Assembly: GCF_003594915.1 (NCBI RefSeq)
Contig: NZ_QZCS01000002.1
Coordinates: forward strand, 372,001-436,000
From: Enterobacter chuandaensis
GTDB lineage: Bacteria > Pseudomonadota > Gammaproteobacteria > Enterobacterales > Enterobacteriaceae
Direction of reading: 5' to 3'
Length of the DNA stretch: 64,000 nucleotides
Shown: positions 45,212 through 54,138 of the stretch, one piece after another
Layout: each line of letters opens with the position of its first letter
Position numbering within the stretch: the first letter of the stretch is position 1
Notes under the pieces: model-generated
The model's input: the letters and a program-made list of their open reading frames with translations, nothing else
Databases searched by the model: none
Told to the model about the DNA's origin: nothing
Program-made: the position numbers and the translations under genes

Positions 45212-45252
45212 TGTAAAGAAATAATTGCAGAAGATGTGTCGATTACTTTACT
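45212..45252 (-). promoter_or_regulatory. Candidate TyrR boxes before aroL
   Basis: TGTAAA-N6-ATTGCA at 45212-45229 matches the palindrome TGTAAA-N6-TTTACA at 10 of 12 positions; a weaker TGTGTC-N6-TTTACT follows at 45235-45252. The 23-base spacing equals that of strong/weak TyrR box pairs in known targets. E. coli aroL is TyrR-repressed. Inference only. Confidence 0.5.
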
Positions 45253-45304
45253 GCAAAGCGGTACGGGATGACAACCCTGTGGAGGCCACACTGTACCACA
45301 AATT

Positions 45305-45323
45305 GACAATAATTATCATTACG
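45305..45323. promoter_or_regulatory. Fur-box-like sequence between aroL and yaiI
   Basis: GACAATAATTATCATTACG matches the 19-base Fur consensus at about 14 positions, with the core ATTATCATTA. It lies 131 bases before aroL and overlaps the yaiI 3' end. Confidence 0.4.
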
Positions 45324-45777
45324 CTGTGCGGCGCTTCACTTCCAGTAGCCATTTATCCAGCTCGGCAGCAAACTGCTGGCGATCGCGCTGGGAGAGGCTA
45401 TCCGGTCCACCGGTCTGCACGCCGCTGGCCCGCATTGTATCCATAAAATCACGCATAGTGAGTTTTTCACGGATGGTGGAAGGCGAGTAACGTTCACCGC
45501 GCGGGTTGAGCGCCGCCGCCCCTTTCTCCAGCACTTCCGCCGCCAGGGGAATATCCGCCGTGATCACCAGGTCTTCCGCGCTGCACAGACGCACAATTTC
45601 GTTATCCGCCACGTCGAATCCGGCTGGTACGCGCAAAGAACGGATGAACCGCGATGGCGGTACGCGAATATTCTGGTTCGCCACCAGCGTCAGCGGCATC
45701 TGAACGCGCTCGGCGGCGCGGAATAAAATCTCTTTAATCACATTCGGACACGCGTCCGCATCAACCCAAATCGCCAT
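45319..45777 (-). CDS. yaiI: UPF0178 family protein YaiI
   Basis: A 152-residue protein with a predicted PIN/NYN-like nuclease fold and unknown role. Conserved blocks: [16 protein letters not shown] at the start, [15 protein letters not shown] and [14 protein letters not shown]. Length equals E. coli YaiI. It is upstream of aroL on the same strand and divergent from proC. Confidence 0.93.
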   Translation of the reverse strand: MAIWVDADACPNVIKEILFRAAERVQMPLTLVANQNIRVPPSRFIRSLRVPAGFDVADNEIVRLCSAEDLVITADIPLAAEVLEKGAAALNPRGERYSPSTIREKLTMRDFMDTMRASGVQTGGPDSLSQRDRQQFAAELDKWLLEVKRRTA

Positions 45778-45874
45778 GTTGTCTCCCCATAATGACTCTG
45801 GCGACTATTGTCGCCTGCATTTCGTTGTTAAGCTATCAATCAGAGAAAACAACGCATAATGACGGAGAATCGTG

Positions 45875-46684
45875 ATGGACAAGAAAATCGGGTTTATCGG
45901 CTGCGGTAACATGGGCAAAGCCATCCTGGGCGGCCTGATCGCCAGCGGGCAGGTTCTGCCGGGTCAGATTTGGGTCTATACCCCGTCACCGGATAACGTC
46001 GCCGCCTTGCGCGATCAATACGGGATCAACGCCGCCGAAAGTGCCCAGGAAGTGGCCCAGGTTGCCGATATCGTCTTTGGCGCCGTTAAGCCGAACATCA
46101 TGATCAAAGTGTTAAGCGATATCACTTCGAGCCTGAACAAAGAGACGCTGGTTGTGTCGATTGCCGCGGGCGTCACGCTCGATCAGCTGGCGCGCGCGCT
46201 GGGCCACGACCGTAAAATCGTCCGCGCAATGCCCAATACGCCTTCCCTGGTCAATGCCGGCATGACTTCCGTCACGCCGAACGCGCTGGTGACCTCAGAA
46301 GAGGTGGCGGACGTGCTGAACATTTTCCGCTGCTTCGGTGAGGCGGAAGTCATTGCCGAATCGATGATCCATCCGGTGGTCGGGGTGAGCGGTTCAGCCC
46401 CTGCGTACGTCTTCATGTTTTTAGAAGCGATGGCGGACGCCGCTGTGCTCGGCGGGATGCCGCGGGCGCAGGCGTATAAATTTGCCGCGCAGGCAGTGAT
46501 GGGCTCCGCCAAAATGGTGCTGGAGACTGGTAAGCATCCGGGTGAACTGAAGGATATGGTCTGCTCTCCTGGCGGTACGACCATCGAAGCGGTGCGGGTG
46601 CTGGAAGAACGCGGGTTCCGTTCTGCGGTTATCGAAGCGATGGCAAAATGCATGGAAAAATCAGAGAAGCTGAGTAAATCCTGA
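45875..46684 (+). CDS. proC: Pyrroline-5-carboxylate reductase
   Basis: Last step of proline synthesis, NADPH-dependent. The 269-residue protein starts MDKKIGFIGCGNMGKAI with the dinucleotide motif GCGNMG, and carries the family signature in the C-terminal half (DMVCSPGGTTIEAVRVLEE). ATG 45875 is preferred over GTG 45872 directly before it. Preceded by ACGGAG. Confidence 0.97.
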   Translation: MDKKIGFIGCGNMGKAILGGLIASGQVLPGQIWVYTPSPDNVAALRDQYGINAAESAQEVAQVADIVFGAVKPNIMIKVLSDITSSLNKETLVVSIAAGVTLDQLARALGHDRKIVRAMPNTPSLVNAGMTSVTPNALVTSEEVADVLNIFRCFGEAEVIAESMIHPVVGVSGSAPAYVFMFLEAMADAAVLGGMPRAQAYKFAAQAVMGSAKMVLETGKHPGELKDMVCSPGGTTIEAVRVLEERGFRSAVIEAMAKCMEKSEKLSKS

Positions 46685-46698
46685 TAGAGAGTCGGGCG

Positions 46699-47802
46699 TC
46701 AGGCGGCCACTTCGGTGCGGCCTCGCCCGGCATTTTTCGCCTTGTACAGCGCCACGTCAGCCGCTTTCAGCCATTCCCGATAATGCACAAACTGCGGCCC
46801 CCAGGGGGCCACGCCGACGCTTATGCGCAGCGTCTCTTTCGGTGCGCAGGGCAGCGACAGCGTTTCCAGCCTCGCGTGAACCCGGGACATAACGGCGATG
46901 GCGCTTTCCGCCGCGGTCTGCGACATGATCACCGCGAACTCATCCCCGCCAAACCGGCCTATCGCATCCCCCGCGCGCACCGACATCTGAAGCTGGCGCG
47001 TAATAGCAACAATCGCCTGGTCGCCCACGTCGTGGCCCCAGGTATCGTTGATGTTTTTAAAGTGGTCGATATCAATCAGCAATATCGTGGCGGTGCAGTG
47101 GTTGCGGCGACAGTGCTCAAACTCATTGCGCAGCAGCACTTCCCAGTGCCGACGATTGAAGACCCCGGTCATACCGTCGCGGGTGCTCATCATTTCCAGC
47201 CGCCGCTTATGTTCCGCCAGCCTGATGGCCGTGCGGTGGCTGAGCCAGGCATAGAGCGTGGGATAAAACATAAGGACGGGAAGGGTTAAGCCCCACTCCA
47301 ACGCCCCCGGATTGAAGGGCACCACGCTGCCAGCAAGCGGTAACGTAAGCAGCGCTGTAAGCAGGGTGAGCACGATCCCCGCAATAAAAAGGCGGCAGCC
47401 GCCGGAGCCCATCATGTTCATCCCCACCATCATCACCAGCGCCGCCGCGGGTAATACATACATCCCCATCACGCCGATCCAGACCCCGGCCATAACGGCA
47501 TCCATCTTGAGGTTAAAGATCTCCTGCTGATGAGGTGACGCGGCGCGGCAGGCTAGCTGCCAGGCAAAATGGGGCCAGACGAATGTCCATCCCACCAGTA
47601 ACAACCACCAGCCGCCGGGTAAAAAATGGGTGACCAGGATCCCCGCAACGGGGAAAAACATCGCCGCCAGCCCGACAACGCGCGCCAGCCGAACTCGCCT
47701 GGCAAACTGGATGCCGGTACGGTGAGGGTCATCCTGAGAAAGGGTTAAACTCCACTCTTCCCGAATGCGCTTTTGGGTGTAATAAATGTCATCATTCATC
47801 AT
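46699..47802 (-). CDS. dgcC: Diguanylate cyclase DgcC (AdrA)
   Basis: Makes cyclic di-GMP; in E. coli and Salmonella it is driven by CsgD and activates cellulose synthase. The 367-residue protein has an N-terminal MASE2-type sensor with several membrane helices (about residues 30-180) and a C-terminal GGDEF domain with active GRFGGDEFAVI and DIDHFKNINDTWGHDVGD. The codon at the E. coli start position is ATA here (IFPKMMNDD), so translation probably begins at ATG 47802 or 47799, four or five codons later. Confidence 0.92.
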   Translation of the reverse strand: MMNDDIYYTQKRIREEWSLTLSQDDPHRTGIQFARRVRLARVVGLAAMFFPVAGILVTHFLPGGWWLLLVGWTFVWPHFAWQLACRAASPHQQEIFNLKMDAVMAGVWIGVMGMYVLPAAALVMMVGMNMMGSGGCRLFIAGIVLTLLTALLTLPLAGSVVPFNPGALEWGLTLPVLMFYPTLYAWLSHRTAIRLAEHKRRLEMMSTRDGMTGVFNRRHWEVLLRNEFEHCRRNHCTATILLIDIDHFKNINDTWGHDVGDQAIVAITRQLQMSVRAGDAIGRFGGDEFAVIMSQTAAESAIAVMSRVHARLETLSLPCAPKETLRISVGVAPWGPQFVHYREWLKAADVALYKAKNAGRGRTEVAA

Positions 47803-47904
47803 TTTTGGGAATATTCTGAAACATTTTCCCAAATTATAGAGAGGGGGTCTGCGGGGAAAGTATGAAATTTCGGGTGAGCCGCCGGAGCCGCTCACCCGTT
47901 AGAA

Positions 47905-48225
47905 CTACACTTTTTTCTTCAGGCAGGCACTCATGAACTTGCTGCGATCGTCGCCCTTGAGGGATTGCTCGGTCGCTTTGGCATTACACTCGCGCATCTT
48001 TTGCTGCTGCGGCGTCAGGCTTTTTTCCGCTGGTTTCGCGGCGCCGTTTTTCAGGCAGTCGCTCATGTAGGTCTTACGGGCGTCGCCTTTCAGACTCTGT
48101 GACGTCGCCTGTTGATTACAGGTGGTCATACGTTGCTGTTGCGGCGTTAATGTTTTTTCTTCCGCGTTCGCCGAGGAGATCAGGAACAGGCCGGAGAGCA
48201 GAGTAACCAGTAATGTTGTTTTCAT
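47905..48225 (-). CDS. psiF: Phosphate starvation-inducible protein PsiF
   Basis: Small exported protein of unknown function. The 106-residue precursor has a signal peptide (MKTTLLVTLLSGLFLISSANA) and two PsiF repeats, each LTPQQQ(R/K)M..CN..AT.QSLKGD..., with paired cysteines. In E. coli psiF follows phoA in a PhoB-controlled unit. Here only a phoA scar remains upstream and a terminator-like hairpin lies between, so psiF control may have changed. Start at 48225 gives the signal peptide. Confidence 0.93.
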   Translation of the reverse strand: MKTTLLVTLLSGLFLISSANAEEKTLTPQQQRMTTCNQQATSQSLKGDARKTYMSDCLKNGAAKPAEKSLTPQQQKMRECNAKATEQSLKGDDRSKFMSACLKKKV

Positions 48226-48273
48226 TGCACCATCCTTTTGTGAACATTCCCTGTAAGTCTGGTCCGTGGCAGG

Positions 48274-48310
48274 AAAAAAACCACCCGGCAGATGAGATTT
48301 CCGCCGGGAA
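48274..48310 (-). terminator. Terminator between the phoA remnant and psiF
   Basis: On the minus strand CCCGGC pairs with GCCGGG around a 15-base loop and is followed by TGGTTTTTTT. It ends about 50 bases before psiF. Confidence 0.78.
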
Positions 48311-48314
48311 TTTA

Positions 48315-48413
48315 TCATTTTAAATCCAGAACGTGAGTATTGACGGTATCGGCATAAATGACAGGGGTAATAAACAGGGGAAGTAATACAATGAAAAGTG
48401 CGCTCTGTTTCAA
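48315..48413 (-). pseudogene. phoA: phoA remnant: signal peptide plus 11 codons
   Basis: A 32-codon frame, TTG start at 48413, reads MKQSALFIVLLPLFITPV then IYADTVNTHVLDLK and stops with TGA. The leader matches E. coli phoA (MKQSTIALALLPLLFTPVTKA), and the bases before it match the phoA 5' region as well (GTATTTGTACA, GGAGAAAATAAA). The rest of alkaline phosphatase is gone. It lies between iraP and psiF, exactly where phoA is in E. coli. If still expressed it would release an 11-residue periplasmic peptide. Pseudogene by best judgement. Confidence 0.82.
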
Positions 48414-48472
48414 TTTATTTTCTCCCTGTACAAATACTTAAAAATAAAACAGAGCGACTCCAGGCATCCTGC

Positions 48473-48490
48473 ATGACAATTCTATGACAC
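48473..48490 (-). promoter_or_regulatory. Pho box before the phoA remnant
   Basis: The minus strand reads GTGTCATAGAATTGTCAT, matching the Pho box consensus at 15 of 18 positions and the E. coli phoA box closely. The E. coli -10 TATAGT corresponds to TGGAGT here, so the core promoter seems weakened. Confidence 0.7.
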
Positions 48491-48511
48491 GTCGTTACGT
48501 TCACTGACGGC

Positions 48512-48772
48512 TTAGCTGCGCGGATGCCTCAACAGCTTCTTTACGTATTGCTGCAACAATTCCGCATCTTCGGCAGGGACCTGTGAATCGGGGCGAGCCT
48601 TTTCCAGCGCGCCTTCGACATTGTCGATCAGCGCCTCTTGATCCGGTTTTGCCATCTGTCGCAGCAGCGCCGTGACGACGATCTCCAGCGCCTCAACCTG
48701 GGCGACCAGCTCTTTTGACTCCTCTTCCTTTTGTGCAAGTTTGACCAGCAACTCAGCAATGAGATTTTTCAT
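48512..48772 (-). CDS. iraP: Anti-adaptor protein IraP
   Basis: Binds the adaptor RssB and so protects sigma S from ClpXP, mainly during phosphate starvation. The 86-residue protein starts [22 protein letters not shown] and has a predicted N-terminal coiled coil; it ends [11 protein letters not shown]. Length equals E. coli IraP. The Pho box of the phoA remnant lies just after it on the same strand. Confidence 0.95.
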   Translation of the reverse strand: MKNLIAELLVKLAQKEEESKELVAQVEALEIVVTALLRQMAKPDQEALIDNVEGALEKARPDSQVPAEDAELLQQYVKKLLRHPRS

Positions 48773-48912
48773 CGTGCTATTTCCTTATGGGATTTTCTCT
48801 GAAATTAACATCCGAAATGAAATATGCAAAGTGGAGAAAAGTATTATCTTATGCAAAAGTGACACCACCGCCAAATTAGGCGGCACGGTATTTTCAGCGA
48901 AACGTTTTTCTA

Positions 48913-48950
48913 TAAAAAAACGCCGCATTTTGTTATATAAAAATGCGGCT
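48913..48950 (-). terminator. Terminator after the MdtG-like gene
   Basis: GCCGCATTTT and AAAATGCGGC enclose an AT loop; on the minus strand a run of T follows. It stands about 35 bases after the transporter stop. Confidence 0.88.
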
Positions 48951-48983
48951 ACCATAAGAATATATAATACATCTGAGAAAAGG

Positions 48984-50198
48984 TTATTTCGCCGATTTCG
49001 CCTCCGCTAATTGCCTGCGACGATGCAGGGCAATAGCCAGCTGGATAATATTAATCAATACCACAATCGCCGTTGCGGCAAATACCCAACGAAAACCGGC
49101 CATTGCAGAAACGGATGCGCCAATAAGCGGACCGGCAACGTTGCCTAAATACATAAACGACTGGTTATATCCAAAAATACGCCCCGTGACCTGATCGCTG
49201 GAATATTTGACCAGCAGCGTCTGGACCGCGGGCAGCATAGCGCCATCCGCAAAGCCGAGTAAAAATCGCAGCACGCCGAGCTGGAGCGGAGAAGTGACAA
49301 ACGACATGGCGAAAAAGAGCACGACCGCAAAAATCAGCGTCGCCATCAGGATACGCGCCGTGCCGATCCTGTCACCCAGTTTACCCAGACGCGGCGCAGA
49401 GATCAGCGCGGAGACGCCCGGCACGGCGGCAATCATACCGCTGAGGAAGGCGATATTGTTGCTGTCTGGCTCCATCGACTTAATAAACAGCGCCAGAATC
49501 GGGCCGACCGAGCCGTTACAGAGTTGGATCACCATGGTGGTGACAAACAGGCTAATCATCAGCCCCGGATAAGGCAGCGAGGCGAAAACGGCCTTGCCGC
49601 TCAGGCGCTCAGATTTACTGATAACCGGTCGGCCTCCTTCTTTAATAAGAAAGAGCGTCACCAGAAAACTGACCACCAGCAGGATCGCGGTGATGATGAA
49701 CACCGCGCGCAGACCGACGTGGTCCGCCAGAAAGCCCCCCAGCAGCGGGCCGCCGATAACGCCGCTTATCTGGGCGGTGGAGAGCGTGCTCAGCGCCCAG
49801 CCGCTGCGTTCGCGCGGTACCTGAGAGGCAACCAGCGCCATAGCGTTCGGAATATACCCGGATGTTAGCCCCATCACAGCACGCAGGAAAAACAGCTGCC
49901 AGACGTTGGTGGCGAAGGCCTGCAGAAGAATGGCTATCGCCATCCCGAGCGAGGCGCGCAGCAGCATCAGCTTACGCCCTTTTCTGTCGGCCAGGCTGCC
50001 CCACATCGGTGACACAATGGCGGAGACCAGAAACGTGACGCTGAACGTCAGGCCGGACCACATAGAGAGCGCTTCGTGGGAGGTGACCCCCAGCTGTGAC
50101 ACGTACAGCGGCAGGAATGGCAAGATCTGGCTGATGGCAAGCCCGGTGAAGAAGCAGCCGAACCAGACCGAGATAAGATTAACTTTCCAGGATTCCAT
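48984..50198 (-). CDS. MdtG-like MFS multidrug efflux transporter
   Basis: Inner-membrane drug/proton antiporter candidate of 404 residues, twelve predicted helices. The MFS motif A reads [21 protein letters not shown], and blocks such as [31 protein letters not shown] and [20 protein letters not shown] align with E. coli MdtG. It is clearly MdtG-like but not the mdtG locus, so a paralogue is likely. E. coli has no such gene between iraP and ddlA. A perfect CRP-type site lies 122 bases before the start. Confidence 0.88.
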   Translation of the reverse strand: MESWKVNLISVWFGCFFTGLAISQILPFLPLYVSQLGVTSHEALSMWSGLTFSVTFLVSAIVSPMWGSLADRKGRKLMLLRASLGMAIAILLQAFATNVWQLFFLRAVMGLTSGYIPNAMALVASQVPRERSGWALSTLSTAQISGVIGGPLLGGFLADHVGLRAVFIITAILLVVSFLVTLFLIKEGGRPVISKSERLSGKAVFASLPYPGLMISLFVTTMVIQLCNGSVGPILALFIKSMEPDSNNIAFLSGMIAAVPGVSALISAPRLGKLGDRIGTARILMATLIFAVVLFFAMSFVTSPLQLGVLRFLLGFADGAMLPAVQTLLVKYSSDQVTGRIFGYNQSFMYLGNVAGPLIGASVSAMAGFRWVFAATAIVVLINIIQLAIALHRRRQLAEAKSAK

Positions 50199-50319
50199 AA
50201 AGAAATAGTCTTCATTTTTAGGCGAATTCGCCGTCAGATTAGCAAGTTACGCGCCTTAACGTCGCACCAGAGATGCGCCCTTGCTGACTTTGGTGTTTTA
50301 TCTTCCCAGTCATCATATT

Positions 50320-50335
50320 TGTGAAATAAGTCACA
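50320..50335 (-). promoter_or_regulatory. CRP-type binding site
   Basis: TGTGA-AATAAG-TCACA matches the CRP core in both half sites. It lies between the extensin-like gene (stop at 50367) and the MdtG-like gene (start 50198), so it most likely acts on the transporter. Confidence 0.65.
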
Positions 50336-50366
50336 ATTCATCCATTTTCTGGCGGAATATTATGCT

Positions 50367-51050
50367 TCAGCGGCAGAGCCCGAAACCGCGCATTCCCAGA
50401 TGGAAATGGTTGGCATGCGCCGCGTTATACTCCGGCCCCAGACCGTTCCCGTAGTAGCCGCAGCTTGCCGCCAGCATGGCTTTCAGCCACGGCTGCGTTT
50501 TTGCCGATCTCCAGCCGTTCAGTACCGTAACACGCTCCCCGTTCGCCAGCCGGAAAGCAACGATATCCAGGGCTTCTGCCGTCGCATGCTCGCTGCGCCG
50601 CGCGTCAGGCCGGTGGTAAATATTGCGACAGGCAAAGCTGCCGAGATGCTCAATGCGCGTCAGTTCGCTTCCCGTGAAGCGTTTGGTCAGAGGCCGGGCC
50701 TGCTGGCTGACGAACAGCGCAGAGCCGAGCGCCAGGGGGCAGCTGGCAAGAAAACTGCCGTTCAGGCTGACGGGGCCGAAGTCACGGACGCGGACGACGT
50801 TGCTCAGCGGACACGCTCCGCCGCTGTCCGCGACCGGTTGCGTGCGGATAAGATTTCGTTGATTAGCCTGCGCCAGCAGGTTCACGCAGGCTTCTGGCGT
50901 TAAGCGCCGCAGCTTATACTGGGTAATGCGGCCCGGCGGGTCGTCCAGGGACAGCGGCGTAAAAGGGTTGTAGTAAGACGGCAACCAGCGATAGCCCGCC
51001 GTTGCGATTGCCCCAAGGATGAAAACGGTCAGCAGCGTTTTTCCTTTCAC
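50367..51050 (-). CDS. Extensin-like C-terminal domain protein
   Basis: A 227-residue protein with one N-terminal helix or signal anchor ([16 protein letters not shown]), then a periplasmic domain with conserved cysteines ([28 protein letters not shown]) and the metal-site-like blocks [11 protein letters not shown] and [12 protein letters not shown]. These His residues resemble the D-Ala-D-Ala metallopeptidase fold used by extensin-like domains, so peptidoglycan cleavage is possible but unproved. The start is a GTG at 51050 after GGGGGAGAG. It is divergent from ddlA. Confidence 0.8.
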   Translation of the reverse strand: MKGKTLLTVFILGAIATAGYRWLPSYYNPFTPLSLDDPPGRITQYKLRRLTPEACVNLLAQANQRNLIRTQPVADSGGACPLSNVVRVRDFGPVSLNGSFLASCPLALGSALFVSQQARPLTKRFTGSELTRIEHLGSFACRNIYHRPDARRSEHATAEALDIVAFRLANGERVTVLNGWRSAKTQPWLKAMLAASCGYYGNGLGPEYNAAHANHFHLGMRGFGLCR

Positions 51051-51153
51051 TCTCCCCCCTCATTGTTCCCCAAAACATTATGGCAGAAGGCCGCGAAACC
51101 CGCAGGGCATCGTGGTATGTTATTGGCTTTTCGTCAGACTGGAAGAGAGTGAG

Positions 51154-52254
51154 ATGGCAAAGCAGCGCGTAGGTATTGTCTTTGGGGGAAAATCAGCGGA
51201 GCACGAGGTTTCATTGCAATCGGCTAAAAATATTGTCGATGCGATCGATAAAAGCCGTTTTGACGTGGTGCTGCTGGGCATTGATAAACAGGGCCAGTGG
51301 CATGTTAACGATGCCAGCCAGTATCTGCTGAATGCCAACGATCCGGCACACATCGCCCTTAATCCTTCGGAAATCAGCGTCGCCACCGTACCCGGCGTTG
51401 TGAAAGGTCAGCTCATCGACGCCGGCAATGCGCAGGCTCTCGCCCAGATCGACGTGGTCTTCCCCATCGTTCACGGCACCCTCGGCGAAGACGGTTCCCT
51501 GCAGGGGATGTTACGCATGGCCAACCTGCCGTTTGTGGGCTCGGACGTGCTGGGCTCCGCCGCCTGCATGGACAAAGACGTCACCAAACGCCTCCTGCGC
51601 GATGCCGGGTTGAATATCGCGCCGTTCGTGACGCTTACCCGCGCCAACCGCGACAAACACAGTTTCGCGCAGGTTAGCGCTGAACTGGGTCTGCCGCTGT
51701 TTGTGAAGCCAGCCAACCAGGGCTCCTCCGTGGGGGTCAGCAAAGTCACCACCGAAGCAGAGTTCACGCAAGCCGTCCGTCTGGCGTTCGAGTTCGACCA
51801 TAAAGTGGTGGTTGAGCAGGGGATTAAAGGCCGAGAAATTGAGTGCGCGGTGCTGGGCAACGATTTTCCACAGGCCAGCACCTGCGGTGAAGTGGTCTTA
51901 AACAGCGACTTCTACTCGTACGACACCAAATACATTGATGATAAAGGCGCCCAGGTTGTTGTTCCTGCGGATATCGATCCGGCCATCAACGATAAGATCC
52001 GGGCGATCGCCATTCAGGCCTATCAGACGCTCGGCTGCAGCGGAATGGCGCGCGTGGACGTGTTCCTGACGCCGGAGAACGAGGTGGTGATCAATGAAAT
52101 CAATACGCTGCCGGGTTTCACCAATATCAGCATGTATCCAAAACTGTGGCAGGCCAGCGGGCTTGGCTACTCTGAGCTGATCACCCGTCTGATCGAGCTG
52201 GCGCTGGAGCGTCATGCCGCCGACAGCGCCCTGAAAAGTTCCGTTAACGGTTAA
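51154..52254 (+). CDS. ddlA: D-alanine--D-alanine ligase A
   Basis: ATP-dependent synthesis of D-Ala-D-Ala for peptidoglycan. The 366-residue ATP-grasp protein starts [20 protein letters not shown] and shows [28 protein letters not shown] and [18 protein letters not shown]. The start at 51154 follows AGAGAGTGAG; upstream in-frame codons are leader. Its stop overlaps the stop of convergent yaiZ by 4 bases. Confidence 0.97.
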   Translation: MAKQRVGIVFGGKSAEHEVSLQSAKNIVDAIDKSRFDVVLLGIDKQGQWHVNDASQYLLNANDPAHIALNPSEISVATVPGVVKGQLIDAGNAQALAQIDVVFPIVHGTLGEDGSLQGMLRMANLPFVGSDVLGSAACMDKDVTKRLLRDAGLNIAPFVTLTRANRDKHSFAQVSAELGLPLFVKPANQGSSVGVSKVTTEAEFTQAVRLAFEFDHKVVVEQGIKGREIECAVLGNDFPQASTCGEVVLNSDFYSYDTKYIDDKGAQVVVPADIDPAINDKIRAIAIQAYQTLGCSGMARVDVFLTPENEVVINEINTLPGFTNISMYPKLWQASGLGYSELITRLIELALERHAADSALKSSVNG

Positions 52255-52481
52255 TCGGCACCTTTAGCCGTCTCCTCCGCTGTCGTCTCTTCAGGACGAC
52301 GGCGGATAATCAACCCTGCCAGCCAGAAACTGATTACCCAGGTCACCAGGCCCACGGCATAGGTTTGCCAGCCTTTTGCCTCAAACCCCAACAGCCCCAC
52401 GACGCCGTTAAGAATAAAAATCAGGCCAATAGCAAAAGCGTAGTAGTGCCAGTCACGGCGAAGTTTGGACGTGAGCTTCAT
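52251..52481 (-). CDS. yaiZ: YaiZ family inner-membrane protein
   Basis: A 76-residue protein of unknown function with two helices ([20 protein letters not shown] and the segment [20 protein letters not shown]) and a charged C-terminal tail. The core is nearly identical to E. coli YaiZ. ATG 52481 follows GGAG and matches the family start ([11 protein letters not shown]); nine more upstream codons are possible but less likely. Convergent and overlapping with ddlA. Confidence 0.9.
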   Translation of the reverse strand: MKLTSKLRRDWHYYAFAIGLIFILNGVVGLLGFEAKGWQTYAVGLVTWVISFWLAGLIIRRRPEETTAEETAKGAD

Positions 52482-52730
52482 AACAACTCCGGCAGGGAAA
52501 AAAGACATCCTCTCACAGTTTTACCGCCAGGTCTGTGGCAGATGCGTAAATTCTGAAATGCGATAATGTTTCACTTAAGTTAATAAATTGTGATGTGATG
52601 CAGAAATCGACAATCCAGGAGAATTCCTGAGCGTAAATTACCACGATTCTGATATTGACAAATGCGATGACCTGTCAAACTCACCCCGTAAGACGCGTAT
52701 TAAAACAGAGTGATACCACGGGAGGTCAAC

Positions 52731-53030
52731 ATGGCTGACTTTACATTGTCGAAACCGATTTTTGGCGGCAAACCAAAAACCTCCACGGCGGGTAATATCG
52801 CGTATGCCCTGTTTGTCCTGTTCTGCTTCTGGGCAGGCTCCCAGCTGCTCAATATGCTGGTACATGCGCCTGGCGTTTATGAACACCTGATGCAAGTGCA
52901 GGATAACGGACGCCCGCGCGTTGAAATCGGGTTTGGCGTCAGCACCCTGTTCGGTCTGATCCCCTTCCTCGCGGGTTGTATGATTCTGGGCGTCGTCGCG
53001 TTAGTGCTGCGCCTGCGCCGTCGTCATTAA
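52731..53030 (+). CDS. yaiY: YaiY family inner-membrane protein
   Basis: A 99-residue protein of unknown function with two predicted helices ([20 protein letters not shown] and [20 protein letters not shown]) and a basic end (RLRRRH). The start [14 protein letters not shown] at 52731 has a strong GGAGG site. It is convergent with yaiW, overlapping its stop region by 4 bases. Confidence 0.9.
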   Translation: MADFTLSKPIFGGKPKTSTAGNIAYALFVLFCFWAGSQLLNMLVHAPGVYEHLMQVQDNGRPRVEIGFGVSTLFGLIPFLAGCMILGVVALVLRLRRRH

Positions 53031-54124
53031 TGCCCCATACAGCGAGCCCGGCGATCGTCCACGCGTTTTGCGAACCAGGCTGTGGTCAGGTTACGCGTGA
53101 TCTTCGGGCTTTCCAGCTGGATCCCCGGCAGGATAGCCCTCGGTAACGTTTTCCCGCTCTTCTTCTCTGCAAGGGCAAACACCTTTTTGTAGAGATCCGT
53201 TTTCTCAAATGCCAGGCTGTCGCCTTTCTCAAGCTGACGGCGAATGTCGCTGTTGCTCATATCAAGCGTTGCCGATAATTTCCGGATCGCCCGCTCGGTG
53301 CTTCCCGCCTCGCTGCTGCCGTAGGCGATGAGATCGCCGTCCAGCGCCAGCTTGACGCCGCTTGCGCGGCTGACCGCGCTCTGAAATGCCGCGTTACGGC
53401 TGGCATACCAGCCCGCGTTAAAGTCTGCGAAGCGGTACAGGGGCTCGCTGTAGTTCGCCGGATAGTTCAGCAGATGATACGTACCGAACCACAGTCCGCC
53501 GCGTAGGGAGAAGACCTCCTGACGCACCGTACCGTCGATGTTCCACGGGTAGCCGTCGGTATGCTTCTCGGCAAATGCAATGCTCACCTGCATCGGGCCA
53601 CCGGTGTGAACCGGGTTCAGTGAGCCAAACAGTTTTTGCCCCATCGGCACCATGTTAATGAAATCATCAAAGATGGCGCTGAGCTGTTTTTCGGTTTTCA
53701 CCGTATCCAGCCGTTCGCTGTAGCTTTTGCCGTTTGGCGAGGTGATTTTCAGCGCGGTATGCACGAGGAACACCGGGATATGCATTGATTCCGCGCGGCG
53801 GTCGATCTCTTTCCAGGCAATTTTGTTGAGACCCGGCACCACCGGGTCTGACTGGTACATCGACTCCTGCTGCGCCACCGCCAGCACCGAGCAGATGTTC
53901 TCCTCCGTGGGGGCAATCTTCTGGCTTTCAAAGGTTTTTGCCAGCGCATCCGCCCACGCGTTGCGATCCTTCACGCTGGCGGGCATTTTTTGCCGCACAA
54001 CGCTTGCGACATCCACGGGCTTCTCGCCCTTTTTAAGCGGAGCAGCCCCTTTTTCGGCACAGCCCGCCAGAACGAGGGCGGCCAGCAAGGACAGCGGTAA
54101 CGCGCGCGGTACGGCAAAAGACAT
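53027..54124 (-). CDS. yaiW: YaiW lipoprotein (DUF1615)
   Basis: A 365-residue outer-membrane lipoprotein. The signal peptide ends in a lipobox VLAGC (Cys22, next residue Ala). E. coli YaiW is linked to SbmA in uptake of proline-rich peptides such as Bac7. The body contains [15 protein letters not shown], a lysozyme-like active-site pattern seen in this family, and [14 protein letters not shown]. It follows sbmA after 14 bases in the same transcript. Confidence 0.92.
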   Translation of the reverse strand: MSFAVPRALPLSLLAALVLAGCAEKGAAPLKKGEKPVDVASVVRQKMPASVKDRNAWADALAKTFESQKIAPTEENICSVLAVAQQESMYQSDPVVPGLNKIAWKEIDRRAESMHIPVFLVHTALKITSPNGKSYSERLDTVKTEKQLSAIFDDFINMVPMGQKLFGSLNPVHTGGPMQVSIAFAEKHTDGYPWNIDGTVRQEVFSLRGGLWFGTYHLLNYPANYSEPLYRFADFNAGWYASRNAAFQSAVSRASGVKLALDGDLIAYGSSEAGSTERAIRKLSATLDMSNSDIRRQLEKGDSLAFEKTDLYKKVFALAEKKSGKTLPRAILPGIQLESPKITRNLTTAWFAKRVDDRRARCMGH

Positions 54125-54138
54125 AGCAACTCCCTGTA

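Noticed and set aside
48391..48435. A 14-codon frame on the plus strand with a GGGGAAG site (starts MKSALCFN)
   Set aside because: It is antisense to the phoA leader, whose match to E. coli explains this sequence better.
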